Positions 1-6,780 of a DNA stretch of 11,110 nt are shown one piece after another (position 1 is the stretch's first letter; the number at the start of each line of letters is the position of its first letter). The DNA comes from an uncultured Chloroflexota bacterium (GTDB taxonomy: Bacteria; Chloroflexota; Dehalococcoidia; CAUJGQ01): NCBI GenBank assembly GCA_937879875.1, contig CALFMN010000248.1:1-11110 (forward strand). The letters run 5' to 3'. Below the pieces are notes generated by a model. It was given only the letters and a program-made list of their open reading frames with translations, was not told where the DNA came from and ran no database searches. Made by a program: the position numbers and the translations under genes.

Positions 1-324
1 CACAACCTCCATGTGCTCGCTCGCGCTGCCTGACTACTTGACCGGTGCTCTAGCATGAGTGCGGCGAACTGCTCGCGCCCGGCTGCGGTGATGTGGTAGC
101 GGATGCGCTGGCGCCATGCGGCGGTCGCGCCCGCGCTACTCGGTTCACCGCTCTTCCGCGGCTCCTCGGCGGCGATCAGCCCATCGCTTTCGAGATGCCG
201 TAGGACCGGATGCAGGGCGCCCCAGCTCGCCTGCCGGAAGGGATCCAGCGCCCGGCCGATGATCTCGCGCAGCAGGTAGCCGTGGTGCAGCCCTCCAGCA
301 GCTCGCCGGGCACGAAGAGCGCAT
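1..324 (-). pseudogene. PadR-family transcriptional regulator, frameshifted and cut by the window edge
   Basis: Two adjacent minus-strand frames together read as a PadR winged-helix repressor. The first frame gives YALFVPGELLEG (about 325-292). The next frame, from about 290 to the window edge, gives LHHGYLLREIIGRALDPFRQ, then a stretch with SWGALHPVLRHLESDGLIAA and finally RIRYHITAAGREQFAALML. In the family these blocks are contiguous (EG-x-x-HGY-L-R-E, then W-G-x-L-x-P-x-L-R-x-L-E, then Y-x-I-T-x-x-G). One base appears to be missing near 291-292, within GAG-GG-CTG. The second frame is open to base 1, so the C-terminus is outside the window. The start is uncertain: the ATG at 322-324 is in yet another frame, and a TTG at about 371-373 is in frame with the first block. 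PadR proteins usually sense small molecules and repress neighbouring genes. The break may be a real lesion or an assembly error. Confidence 0.7.
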
Positions 325-453
325 ATCGCGAGTGGCCTGCCGGCCGCCCGCTGTGTCTCCCAGGCGGGGGCAACGGCTTCGCCCGCCGCGCTGCGGGCCG
401 AACTGTTGGGGATTCACGACCGACCTCGTGGCGGCTACGACTCAGGTGGCGAC

Positions 454-1506
454 CTACGCTCGCGCCGCCGCGCCCGCCAACTCGGGGCGGCAGGCGCGTA
501 GGGCGGCGCGGGCGCCTTCGAGGCCGGTCCGGGCCGGCACGATGCGCACGATCGCCAGGTCGAGGCCTTCGGCCAGCCGGGCGAAGGCCGTGGCCGCACC
601 CGCCGCCGGGCCGTAGTAGCCCACGGCGCGCAGCAGTTCTGGGGGGAAGGCATCGATCAGTTCGGCCTCGCTCGCGCCGGCGTCGCGCCTTGCCTCCAGC
701 GCCTGAAGCTGTTGCTCGAAGCCCATGCGGGCGAAGTGGGCGCGGTAGCCGCGGTCATTGCCCGCGCCGGGACGCGACAGCGCGTAGCCCATCACGGCGC
801 GGGCCAGGCCGCGGCGGGCACGATCCTCGTCTTCGTCCACACAGACGCGGATGTACTCGGTGATGCGCACGGCCGCCGGGTCGCGGCCGGCTGCGCGGGC
901 GCCCGCGGCCACCTGTTCGCGGCACCATGCGCGTTGCGCGGGCGTGCACCAGTTCAGCGAGACGCCATCGGCCAGCCGCCCGGCCAGGCGCAGCATCTGC
1001 GGCCCCAGCGCCGCCAGATAGAGCGGCACGGAAACGGGCCGTTGCAGCATCTGCGCCCGCCGCAGCGTGATCAACGGGCTGTCGATCGTCACCGCCTCGC
1101 CGCCCAGCAGGCCGCGCAGAGCGATGAGATAGTCGCGCATCGCGCCGACCGCGCCGATGTCGGGCAGGCCGAACATCGGCCGGTAGGCGGCGCTGTAGAG
1201 ACTGCCGGTGCCGATGCCGAGCACGAAGCGGCCGCCGCTCAGCTCGCCGACAGTCGCGGCCTGGCTGGCGAGCGTTACCGCGCTCCACAGCGGCGCCGGC
1301 ACAACGGCGATGCCCGTGGGGATGCAGCGCCCAGGCCCGCCCGTGGCCAGCGACCAGCGCCCGCAGACGTGAAAACCGTCGCGGCTGCCGGCGCCGCTCG
1401 GCGTCCAGGCGCTGGCATAGCCAAGCGTCACCGCCTCTTCGACCAGCGTTCGCTCCTCGTCGAGCGAGAGCGCCAGCGTGCCGTCGATGCCGATGCCGAT
1501 CTCCAT
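454..1506 (-). CDS. LLM-class F420-dependent oxidoreductase (luciferase-like monooxygenase fold)
   Basis: The 350-aa product fits the bacterial-luciferase-like TIM-barrel family that uses coenzyme F420 (or FMN) for hydride transfer in the cytoplasm. Family hallmarks seen are the N-terminal strand MEIGIGIDG, the segment IPTGIAVVPAPLWSAVTLA (strand, then helix) at about residues 63-81, LSGGRFVLGIGTGS at about 88-101, a middle stretch with MRDYLIALRGLLGGE, and PLYLAALGPQMLRLAGRLADG at about 161-181. The start at ATG 1504-1506 has a GGGAGG ribosome-binding site just upstream. The frame stays open further upstream, but there the composition is no longer protein-like and it overlaps the divergent gene at 1750. 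The substrate cannot be told from sequence. An F420 nitroreductase-like gene nearby (3802-4167) supports F420 use in this genome. It could be an FMN-dependent relative. Confidence 0.88.
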   Translation of the reverse strand: MEIGIGIDGTLALSLDEERTLVEEAVTLGYASAWTPSGAGSRDGFHVCGRWSLATGGPGRCIPTGIAVVPAPLWSAVTLASQAATVGELSGGRFVLGIGTGSLYSAAYRPMFGLPDIGAVGAMRDYLIALRGLLGGEAVTIDSPLITLRRAQMLQRPVSVPLYLAALGPQMLRLAGRLADGVSLNWCTPAQRAWCREQVAAGARAAGRDPAAVRITEYIRVCVDEDEDRARRGLARAVMGYALSRPGAGNDRGYRAHFARMGFEQQLQALEARRDAGASEAELIDAFPPELLRAVGYYGPAAGAATAFARLAEGLDLAIVRIVPARTGLEGARAALRACRPELAGAAARA

Positions 1507-1620
1507 CCCCTGCCTCCCGACGCGGCCTGCGCAGCCGGAGTGTAGCACGCGCGGCCCGACCGTTTCGTGCGCGAGATCCGCGCCGGCCGTCAGTGAGGCG
1601 CACCAATTGACCGGCCGAGA

Positions 1621-1647
1621 CGAACGCTGCGGTTCGCTCGATCGAAC
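1621..1647. promoter_or_regulatory. Candidate operator: three alternating CGAAC/GTTCG half-sites at 11-bp spacing
   Basis: In the 243-bp divergent gap between the LLM oxidoreductase and the PH-like gene, CGAAC (1621-1625), GTTCG (1632-1636) and CGAAC (1643-1647) occur with exactly 6 bp between each, giving overlapping inverted repeats one helical turn apart. A weak -10-like TATGCT follows at about 1653-1658 for the plus-strand gene. This could be a repressor site, but the motif is short and the region is GC-rich. Confidence 0.25.
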
Positions 1648-1749
1648 GATTGTATGCTTGCGCCCGCCGCCGTCCGATGCTGAGAGCAGGGGCGGGCGCG
1701 GACGCGCCCGAGCGCCGCACGCGGCGGCAAACACGGAGGGTAGGGCGCG

Positions 1750-2148
1750 ATGGCGAAGATCGAGATTGCGAACGGCACACTGTCGATCGTGATGGAGGGT
1801 ATGGACAAAGTCTGGGCGCTGAAGAGCCGGCTGGAGCTGCCACTGGAACACGTGACCGGCGTGGCCTACGACCCGGCGCTGGCCAGTCGCTGGCCACGGG
1901 GTCTGAAGTTGCCCGGCTCGTTCATTCCCGGTGTGATCACCGCGGGCTCGTACTGGAAGCCGGGCCACGGCGAGGAGGACGGCTGGTCGTTCTGGGATGT
2001 GCACAGCGCTGAGCAGGCGATCGTGATCAGCACCATGCACGAGCACTACAAGCAGGTAGTCGTGGGCGTCGACGATCCGGAGGCCGCGGTGCGCGAGATC
2101 CAGGCCGCACTCGACCCGCGCCCCGCCGGACTCGATGCGTCGGAGTAA
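1750..2148 (+). CDS. Small PH-like domain protein, function unknown
   Basis: This 132-aa cytoplasmic protein has no signal peptide or membrane segment. Its pattern of short strands (IEIANGTLSIVM, ALKSRLELPLEHVTGVAYD), then a PGSFIPGVITAGSYW stretch at about 55-69, a WSFWDV strand, a hydrophobic strand AIVIS, and a final helix preceded by VVVGVDDPEAAVREIQAAL, resembles small bacterial pleckstrin-homology-like (bPH) proteins common in Actinobacteria and Chloroflexota. The VDDPEAA...I ending is typical of those families. The start has a good GGAGGG site 9 nt upstream. It is the only plus-strand protein gene, divergent from the LLM oxidoreductase, and its stop is followed within about 25 bp by a repeat element. 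The domain call is by recall of family pattern only. Confidence 0.75.
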   Translation: MAKIEIANGTLSIVMEGMDKVWALKSRLELPLEHVTGVAYDPALASRWPRGLKLPGSFIPGVITAGSYWKPGHGEEDGWSFWDVHSAEQAIVISTMHEHYKQVVVGVDDPEAAVREIQAALDPRPAGLDASE

Positions 2149-2171
2149 AGCGCGGCGGCTGGCCGGCTGGC

Positions 2172-2388
2172 GGGGCACCTAACCCTGACGCCGCAAGCGG
2201 CGTCTGTCCCTTCCCGAAACTGGAAGGGACTTCTGGAGCGTTCCCGGCGCCGTGCGACGGCGGCGGGGCTGGGGTGTCCTTGCGGGACAAACGAAGGCTT
2301 CATCTCCCGCCCGTTCGTCCTCCAACCAAACCCTTCCCGCGTCGGGAAGGGACGATTTCGCTTCAGCGAAATCAGGGTTAGGTGCCCC
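2172..2388 (+). repeat. Dispersed ~220-bp hairpin-rich element with terminal inverted repeats, copy 1
   Basis: The ends form a perfect 17-bp inverted repeat (2172-2188 with 2372-2388; the outer part reads GGCACCTAACCCTGA). Internal perfect hairpins are: 2187-2194/2197-2204; 2206-2214/2222-2230 (GTCCCTTCC arm); 2331-2339/2343-2351 (CCCTTCCCG arm); and 2354-2362/2365-2373 (GATTTCGCT arm). A second copy lies at 7886-8106 in the same orientation, about three-quarters identical by eye. This copy fills most of the gap between two convergent stop codons (2148 and 2452). It encodes no transposase, so it could be a MITE-like non-autonomous element, a structured RNA, or a terminator or mRNA-end element. 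No convincing target-site duplication is visible. Confidence 0.85.
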
Positions 2389-2451
2389 GGGCGGCTTGCC
2401 GCGCGCCGCGCAGCAACGGACCATCGCTGCGGTCGTGCGGCCGTCCCGCGC

Positions 2452-3408
2452 CTACCAGCCGAGATCGATGTTGCCGCCGCAGACGATCACGCCGCTGCGC
2501 CCTTCGCGCGATGCGCGGCCGCTGAGGTAGCCGGCGAACGCGGTGGCGCCGCCGTTCTCCGCCGCCACGTTCAGCTCCAGCCAGAGGCGGGCACGCGCCG
2601 CCACGATCTCTTCGTCGCTCACGAGCAGTACCTCGTCGACGAGCTGCTGCGCGGCGGCGAAGGTCAGCGGCGCCACGTCCGGCGCGCCGAGCGAGTCGGC
2701 GGCGACGGAGCCGATCCTGGGCAGCGTCACCGGGTGGCCCGCCTGCCGCGCGGCGGTCAGCGTTGCGGCGCCTTCCGGCTCGACGCCGACGATGCACACA
2801 CCGGGCAGCAGCGCCTTCGCCGCGATGCTCACTCCAGCCAGCAGCCCGCCGCCGCCGACCGCGACATAGAGCACGCCGAGCGGCGGCACGTCGCGCACGA
2901 ACTCCAGACCGACCGTGCCCTGACCGCAGATCACCGACGGGTCGGCGTAGGGATGGACCATCACGGCCCCGTCCGCGGCCACACGTGCGTCGGCGCCGGC
3001 GAACGCGTCGGCGATCGTCTCGTTGAGCACGACTTCGGCGCCGAGCGCGGCGATGCGCTGCTGTTTGACGGGCGAGGCGTAGACGGGCAGAAAGATCGTG
3101 GCTCGCACGCCCAGGCGGCGCGCCGCGAAGGCGACGCCGAGGCCGTGGTTGCCGCCCGAGACGGCGACGACGCCGGCCTTGCGTTGCGCCTCACCCACGC
3201 TCAGCAGTTTATTGAAGGCGCCGCGCGGCTTGAACGAACCGGTGTGCTGCAGGCTCTCCAGCTTCAGCCAGAGCTCACCCGGCAGCGGCGCGTAGGTCGG
3301 GTACAGCGGCACGCTCGGCGTGCGGCGCACGTAGGGCGCGAGGCGGCCCGCGGCGGCCTCGATCTCGGCGAGACCGGGGAGCGAAAGCGTAGCTTCCATG
3401 CCTGCCAT
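2452..3408 (-). CDS. PLP-dependent threonine/serine dehydratase-like protein (fold type II)
   Basis: The 318-aa product matches single-domain threonine/serine ammonia-lyases, which use PLP to deaminate L-threonine or L-serine to 2-oxo acids. Visible motifs are the PLP-lysine segment SFKPRGAFNK (Lys60), SGGNHGLGVAFAA (84-96) as the substrate or cofactor asparagine loop, PVKQQRIAALGAEVVL (113-128), the phosphate-binding glycine loop VGGGGLLAG (184-192) and the C-terminal VIVCGGNID. There is no ACT regulatory domain, so it resembles the short catabolic (TdcB-like) form, not the feedback-controlled IlvA. Two starts are possible, ATG 3406-3408 or ATG 3397-3399; neither has a strong ribosome-binding site. 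It lies 24 bp downstream of the small gene at 3433-3636 and is probably co-transcribed with it. Threo-3-hydroxyaspartate dehydratase or serine racemase activity is possible. Confidence 0.88.
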   Translation of the reverse strand: MAGMEATLSLPGLAEIEAAAGRLAPYVRRTPSVPLYPTYAPLPGELWLKLESLQHTGSFKPRGAFNKLLSVGEAQRKAGVVAVSGGNHGLGVAFAARRLGVRATIFLPVYASPVKQQRIAALGAEVVLNETIADAFAGADARVAADGAVMVHPYADPSVICGQGTVGLEFVRDVPPLGVLYVAVGGGGLLAGVSIAAKALLPGVCIVGVEPEGAATLTAARQAGHPVTLPRIGSVAADSLGAPDVAPLTFAAAQQLVDEVLLVSDEEIVAARARLWLELNVAAENGGATAFAGYLSGRASREGRSGVIVCGGNIDLGW

Positions 3409-3432
3409 TGTGGACGAAAGAGCGGCGCCGCG

Positions 3433-3636
3433 CTATTCGCGCGGCGCTCCGAGTCCGGCGGCTGCCGGCTGATCTTTGATGTGACGGGTGATCTCCTGCC
3501 AGGTGATGACGAACTCCTGTGCCGCGGCCGATCGCTCCGGGGCGAGGGCTCGCTTGTTGCCCAGCGTAGCGCCGATGCGGCGGAGCGCCAGGCGCAACTC
3601 GTCGTATCGCGCCTGCCAGGGCTGGCTCTCGTCCAT
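3433..3636 (-). CDS. Small conserved-looking hypothetical protein, 67 aa
   Basis: I do not recognise this gene. From the ATG at 3634-3636 it encodes a charged, mostly helical 67-aa protein (MDESQPWQARYDELRLALRR, then a middle part with ITWQEITRHIKDQ) with no membrane segment or signal peptide. This start is chosen because GGAG and AAGGA lie immediately upstream at ribosome-binding distance; a longer frame reaches 3663 but has no such site. Coding bias looks genuine, with GC-rich third positions. Its stop is 24 bp before the dehydratase start on the same strand, suggesting an operon. No function can be assigned. Confidence 0.55.
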   Translation of the reverse strand: MDESQPWQARYDELRLALRRIGATLGNKRALAPERSAAAQEFVITWQEITRHIKDQPAAAGLGAPRE

Positions 3637-3801
3637 ACAGTCCTTTCTCCGGCGACGCGCCACGGGCCGGCGCCGCCGGCTTCAGTGTACGCGGGCCGGA
3701 GCGAATGAACAGCAACGCTTACGGTCGGTTCTCTCATCAGAGAAACGCGTGGCCACGGCGATGGGCGTTCGCACGTGGCGTCGCTCATCGGTTAGCGCGT
3801 G

Positions 3802-4167
3802 TTAGCACGACGCATCGAGGGCAATCGCCACCGGCAGGGCAGTGCGCGCCCAGCCGGAGAGCGGCGTGCCCGGCTGCCAATCCTGGTACTTCGCCGCCAG
3901 CAGCGGGCGTGCGGCCTGCTCCTCGTCGCCCGGTTCGAGCACGCGCGCCGTACCGGCGAACGTCTCATCGTCGATGCGCACCTGCACGCAGGGCTGCTTG
4001 ATCAGGTTCAGCACCCAGTGGGCGTTGTGGCCACCGCCGGAGAGCAGGTAGATCGTATCGCCGCGCGCGGCGAACCAGATCTCGACCTCGCGCGGCAGCC
4101 CGCTGCTGCGGCCGGTCGTCGTGAGGTAGCAGTACGGCTCGTCGCGGTAGCGGTCCTCGATGGTCAC
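3802..4167 (-). CDS. DDN-like F420-dependent nitroreductase/quinone reductase family protein
   Basis: The 121-aa product has the split-barrel flavin/deazaflavin-binding fold typical of the DDN (deazaflavin-dependent nitroreductase) family. Signs are YLTTTGRSSGLPREVEIWFA at about residues 14-33 (the family TxGRxSGxxRxxx(I/L)WF cofactor motif), then YLLSGGG, HWVLNLIKQPCVQVRI (50-65) and a C-terminal WQPGTPLSGWARTALPVAIA. Family members reduce quinones or nitro compounds with F420H2 at the membrane surface or in the cytosol. Translation starts at GTG 4165-4167, with CGGAG about 9 nt upstream. An F420-linked LLM enzyme lies 2.3 kb away. It is separated from the upstream agmatinase gene by 170 bp containing an inverted repeat, so it may have its own promoter. 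The substrate is unknown. Confidence 0.85.
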   Translation of the reverse strand: MTIEDRYRDEPYCYLTTTGRSSGLPREVEIWFAARGDTIYLLSGGGHNAHWVLNLIKQPCVQVRIDDETFAGTARVLEPGDEEQAARPLLAAKYQDWQPGTPLSGWARTALPVAIALDASC

Positions 4168-4180
4168 GCGCTGGCTCCGT

Positions 4181-4349
4181 GAGGGTGAGTGGTGAATGCT
4201 GAGCAGTGAACGGGGAGCGTCAGACTCTCCCGCCGCTGCAGTCCAGGTTGGCTGCTGCGATATCGGTCGAGGTGTCGGCTTGAGGGCATCGCCGCGGCCG
4301 GCCCAGCATCATTTCACCGCTCACGACTCACCACACTCTACTCACCCTC
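4181..4349. repeat. Imperfect inverted repeat filling the nitroreductase-agmatinase gap
   Basis: The left arm 4181-4213, read on the minus strand (TTCACTGCTCAGCATTCACC...), closely matches the right arm 4313-4349 read on the plus strand (TTCACCGCTCACGACTCACC...). Both are built from CTCACC-like heptamers. The right arm runs over the agmatinase stop codon into its last codons. The roughly 100 bp between the arms hold no gene. It resembles a small palindromic interspersed element. Confidence 0.55.
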
Positions 4350-5315
4350 CCGCTGCTTCAGCGCCGCGATCAGCTCCAAAAACTCGTAGACCAGGTTGGC
4401 GGCGAGCAGGGCGGTGATCTCGCTCTGGTCGAAGGGCGGCGCGACCTCGACGATGTCGAAACCGACGATCGGCAGGCCGCGCAGGCCGCGCACGAGCTGC
4501 ACCAGCTCGCGGCTGGTGAGGCCGGCCACTTCTGGCGTGCCCGTGCCCGGCGCATAGGCCGGGTCGGCGCAGTCGATGTCGAGTGAGACGTAGACCGGCG
4601 GTCGCACGACGCGGTGCAGCCGCTCCAGGGTGCGCTGCACGCCCAACTCATAAAACTCGTCGGCGGTGATCATGTGGAAGCCGGCCTCGCGCACCTCGTG
4701 CAGGATCGCGCCGGAGACGCTGCCGCGGATGCCGATCTGTACGCTCTCATGCACGCGGATCAGCCCTTCGTCGGCGGCGAGGCGGAAGGGCGTGCCGTGG
4801 TGATAGGGCCGGTTCGGGTCGGTCGGCTTCCAGAAGTCGGGGTGGGCGTCGAAGTGCACGAGCGAGGCAGGGCCGTGCGTCTTTGCCATGGCGCGCAGGA
4901 TCGGCAGCGAGATCGTATGGTCGCCGCCGAGGATGATCGGCGTGACGCCCGACGCGAAGACGGGATCCAGCAACTCCTGCATCTTGTCGATGGCGTACTC
5001 GATGTAGGGCGAGGAGACGTCGAGATCGCCGTAGTCAACCACGCGCAGCGTCTCCAGTGGCCCCCAGAGCGGATCGCCTGACATGGGGTGGGCGCGCACC
5101 TGCGCCGTGGCGTTGCGGATACCGCGCGGGCCGAAGCGGGCGCCGGGCCGGTGATTGACGCCGCCGTCGAAGGGCACACCGACGATGGCGACATCGGCAA
5201 AGCGCAGATCGCGCGTGAGCGGCACGCGCATGAACGAGTAGGCGCCGCTGAAGCGCGGCCCGCGCTGCCACTCCTCCGGCCACAATCGCTCCGGCTCGGG
5301 CTGGTCAGTCGTCAC
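4338..5315 (-). CDS. speB: Agmatinase-family ureohydrolase (arginase/agmatinase superfamily)
   Basis: The 325-aa product carries the full binuclear Mn2+ set of ureohydrolases: GGDHT (His133), DAHPD (Asp156, His158, Asp160) and SLDIDCADP (Asp246, Asp248). It also has the agmatinase-type HHGTPF (172-177) and PGTGTPE (256-261) segments. These enzymes hydrolyse a guanidino compound to urea plus an amine; agmatinase makes putrescine for polyamine synthesis. The aspartate-rich motif reads DAHPD where many agmatinases have DAHTD, so guanidinobutyrase, guanidinopropionase or guanidine hydrolase activity cannot be excluded; the symbol is provisional. Translation begins at GTG 5313-5315, which overlaps the TGA of the upstream Clp-N gene as GTGA, so the two are likely translationally coupled. 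It is the last gene of the 7776-to-4338 cluster. Confidence 0.9.
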   Translation of the reverse strand: MTTDQPEPERLWPEEWQRGPRFSGAYSFMRVPLTRDLRFADVAIVGVPFDGGVNHRPGARFGPRGIRNATAQVRAHPMSGDPLWGPLETLRVVDYGDLDVSSPYIEYAIDKMQELLDPVFASGVTPIILGGDHTISLPILRAMAKTHGPASLVHFDAHPDFWKPTDPNRPYHHGTPFRLAADEGLIRVHESVQIGIRGSVSGAILHEVREAGFHMITADEFYELGVQRTLERLHRVVRPPVYVSLDIDCADPAYAPGTGTPEVAGLTSRELVQLVRGLRGLPIVGFDIVEVAPPFDQSEITALLAANLVYEFLELIAALKQREGE

Positions 5316-6019
5316 GAAGGCTCTCCTTGCTGTTGCTCCGAGCGGACAGCCGCGACGCGCTCCTCGAATAGCTGTTGCATCAACGCCTCCTGTGACTTCA
5401 GCACCGCCAACGCGTCGGCCTTGTCCGCGACGACCGCGGCGTCCTTCGCGCCGCGCAGGCGGTGGAGGAGGATATAGAGCAGCCGCAGCTCATGTGAAAG
5501 GTGGAAGATGAGCATCGGATCTGGCTGTCCGCCGGCATGACCGGAGGAGATAGACGATGCCGCGTGCGCCTGGCTGCCCTGTGCGAGAATCCGCGTCGCC
5601 TCGGTGCGCACGCGCTCGATCGAGATTCCGAGCGACGTGAGCGCCTGCATGGCGCCGTTTTCACCTTCACGCAGCAAACCCAGCAACAGGTGCTCGGTCC
5701 CAATGTATCCGTGGTTCAGCCGCCGCGCTTCGTCCACGGCGAGTTCGATGGTCTTCTTCGCCCGTGGCGTTATGGAGATCTCTCCGTGAAGCAGTTCGCT
5801 GCCGGGTGTGATGTGGACCTCGACGGCAGCTCGCACGCGTCCCAGATCGCCGGCAAGCGCACTCAGCACCTTTGCCGCGACACCTTCGCCCTCATCCACA
5901 AGACCGAGCAACAGATGCTGGTTGTCGATCGCAGGATTCTTGTAGCGCTGCGCCTCTTGCTGCGCGAGTTCCATCACCCGCTTCGCCCGCGCAGAGAACT
6001 TGTCGAATCGATCCGGCAT
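5312..6019 (-). CDS. Stand-alone double Clp-N domain protein (ClpC N-domain-like), copy A
   Basis: The 235-aa product has two Clp repeat (Clp_N) units and no AAA+ ATPase. Repeat 1 (about residues 1-72) begins MPDRFDKFSARAKRVMELAQ and contains DNQHLLLGLVDEGEGVAAKVL. Repeat 2 (about 80-145) contains ITPRAKKTIELAVDEARRLN and GTEHLLLGLLREGENGA. A less conserved C-terminal part (about 170-225, RLRGAKDAAVVADKADALAV) looks helical. In ClpC this domain binds adaptors and substrates, and phosphoarginine in Gram-positives. A stand-alone version could be an adaptor or decoy, which is inference. The start at ATG 6017-6019 is chosen because GGAGG precedes it by 5 nt and the paralogue also begins MPDRFDKF; the frame extends to a TTG at 6031. 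It lies 39 bp after copy B and overlaps the agmatinase start. Confidence 0.88.
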   Translation of the reverse strand: MPDRFDKFSARAKRVMELAQQEAQRYKNPAIDNQHLLLGLVDEGEGVAAKVLSALAGDLGRVRAAVEVHITPGSELLHGEISITPRAKKTIELAVDEARRLNHGYIGTEHLLLGLLREGENGAMQALTSLGISIERVRTEATRILAQGSQAHAASSISSGHAGGQPDPMLIFHLSHELRLLYILLHRLRGAKDAAVVADKADALAVLKSQEALMQQLFEERVAAVRSEQQQGEPS

Positions 6020-6058
6020 GTGGTCCTCCAAACGGCTCTGAGGCTTCGGCGTCCGGCG

Positions 6059-6766
6059 CTACGCATCGGCCTCGGGCTTCGGCTCGCCGTTGGCCGCAGG
6101 CGGCGGCGGTCGTGTCGCCATCTGGTCATACTCGGCCTGCAGCTCGACCGCCTGCGCGCTCAGCGCTGCTGCGACTTCGTACTGCTGGGCCGCAGTCGCG
6201 GCGTCCTTCGCGGCGCGCAGCCGGTCGAGCAGGAGCGCCAGCGGACGCAGCTCAGCAGGCACGCCGCCGGCGCCTGACGCGCTGGTCTGGCTCTCCTCTG
6301 CCGCCCCGACGCCTTCTACACCGAGTTCCTCAAGCAGACGCATCGTCTCCGCCCGCACGCGCTCCATATTCACGCCGAGCGATTCGAGCACGCCGGCGGC
6401 GATGCCTTCGCCTTCGCGCACCAGGCCGAGCAAGAGGTGCTCGGTGCCGATGTAGCCGTGGTTCAGCTGCCGCGCCTCATCGACGGACAGCTCGATCACT
6501 TTCTTGGCCCGCGGGGTGAGGCCGATCTCGCCCAGCACGGCGCGGTCGCCCAGGCCGATGAGGAACTCGACCGCCGAGCGCACGGCCTCAAGCTTCACGC
6601 CCAGATTCGTGAGCACCCTGGCCGCCACGCCTTCGCCCTCGCGGACAAGGCCGAGCAGCAAATGCTCCGTGCCGATGTAGTTGTGGTTGAAGCGCTGCGC
6701 CTCTTCTTGCGCCAACGTCAGCACGCGCCGGGCGCGCTTGGAGAACTTGTCGAAGCGATCGGGCAT
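6059..6766 (-). CDS. Stand-alone double Clp-N domain protein with UVR-like tail, copy B
   Basis: This 235-aa paralogue of the next gene is closer to canonical ClpC. Repeat 1 (1-72) has RFNHNYIGTEHLLLGLVREG; repeat 2 (about 80-145) has LTPRAKKVIELSVDEARQLN and the same GTEHLLLGLVREGEG core. After a Ser/Ala/Gly-rich linker (about 146-170) comes LRAAKDAATAAQQYEVAAAL (about 182-201), which resembles the UVR motif in the middle of ClpC and in UvrB/UvrC. The charged, proline-rich tail ends without any Walker A or B motif, so it is not a truncated disaggregase. It has a strong AGGAGG site 7 nt before ATG 6764-6766. It follows the URO-D-like gene by 14 bp, which implies one transcript. Homology to ClpC is solid; the role, such as substrate adaptor, is inferred. 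Confidence 0.9.
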   Translation of the reverse strand: MPDRFDKFSKRARRVLTLAQEEAQRFNHNYIGTEHLLLGLVREGEGVAARVLTNLGVKLEAVRSAVEFLIGLGDRAVLGEIGLTPRAKKVIELSVDEARQLNHGYIGTEHLLLGLVREGEGIAAGVLESLGVNMERVRAETMRLLEELGVEGVGAAEESQTSASGAGGVPAELRPLALLLDRLRAAKDAATAAQQYEVAAALSAQAVELQAEYDQMATRPPPPAANGEPKPEADA

Positions 6767-6780
6767 CCGCCTGCCTCCTC

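Noticed and set aside
1507..2178. Upstream extension of the LLM oxidoreductase frame into a 574-aa protein
   Set aside because: The added residues are low-complexity Arg/Ala-rich, run antisense to the PH-like gene and lie upstream of a well-placed ribosome-binding site and typical family start at 1506.
2761..3708. Long plus-strand ORF opposite the dehydratase
   Set aside because: It is a GC-rich shadow frame opposite a gene with complete PLP-enzyme motifs.
3700..3775. Hammerhead-ribozyme-like CTGATGAG on the minus strand near 3740
   Set aside because: There is no stem II between CUGAUGA and a GAAA box and no flanking stems; it is just a TTCTCT/AGAGAA hairpin with a chance match.
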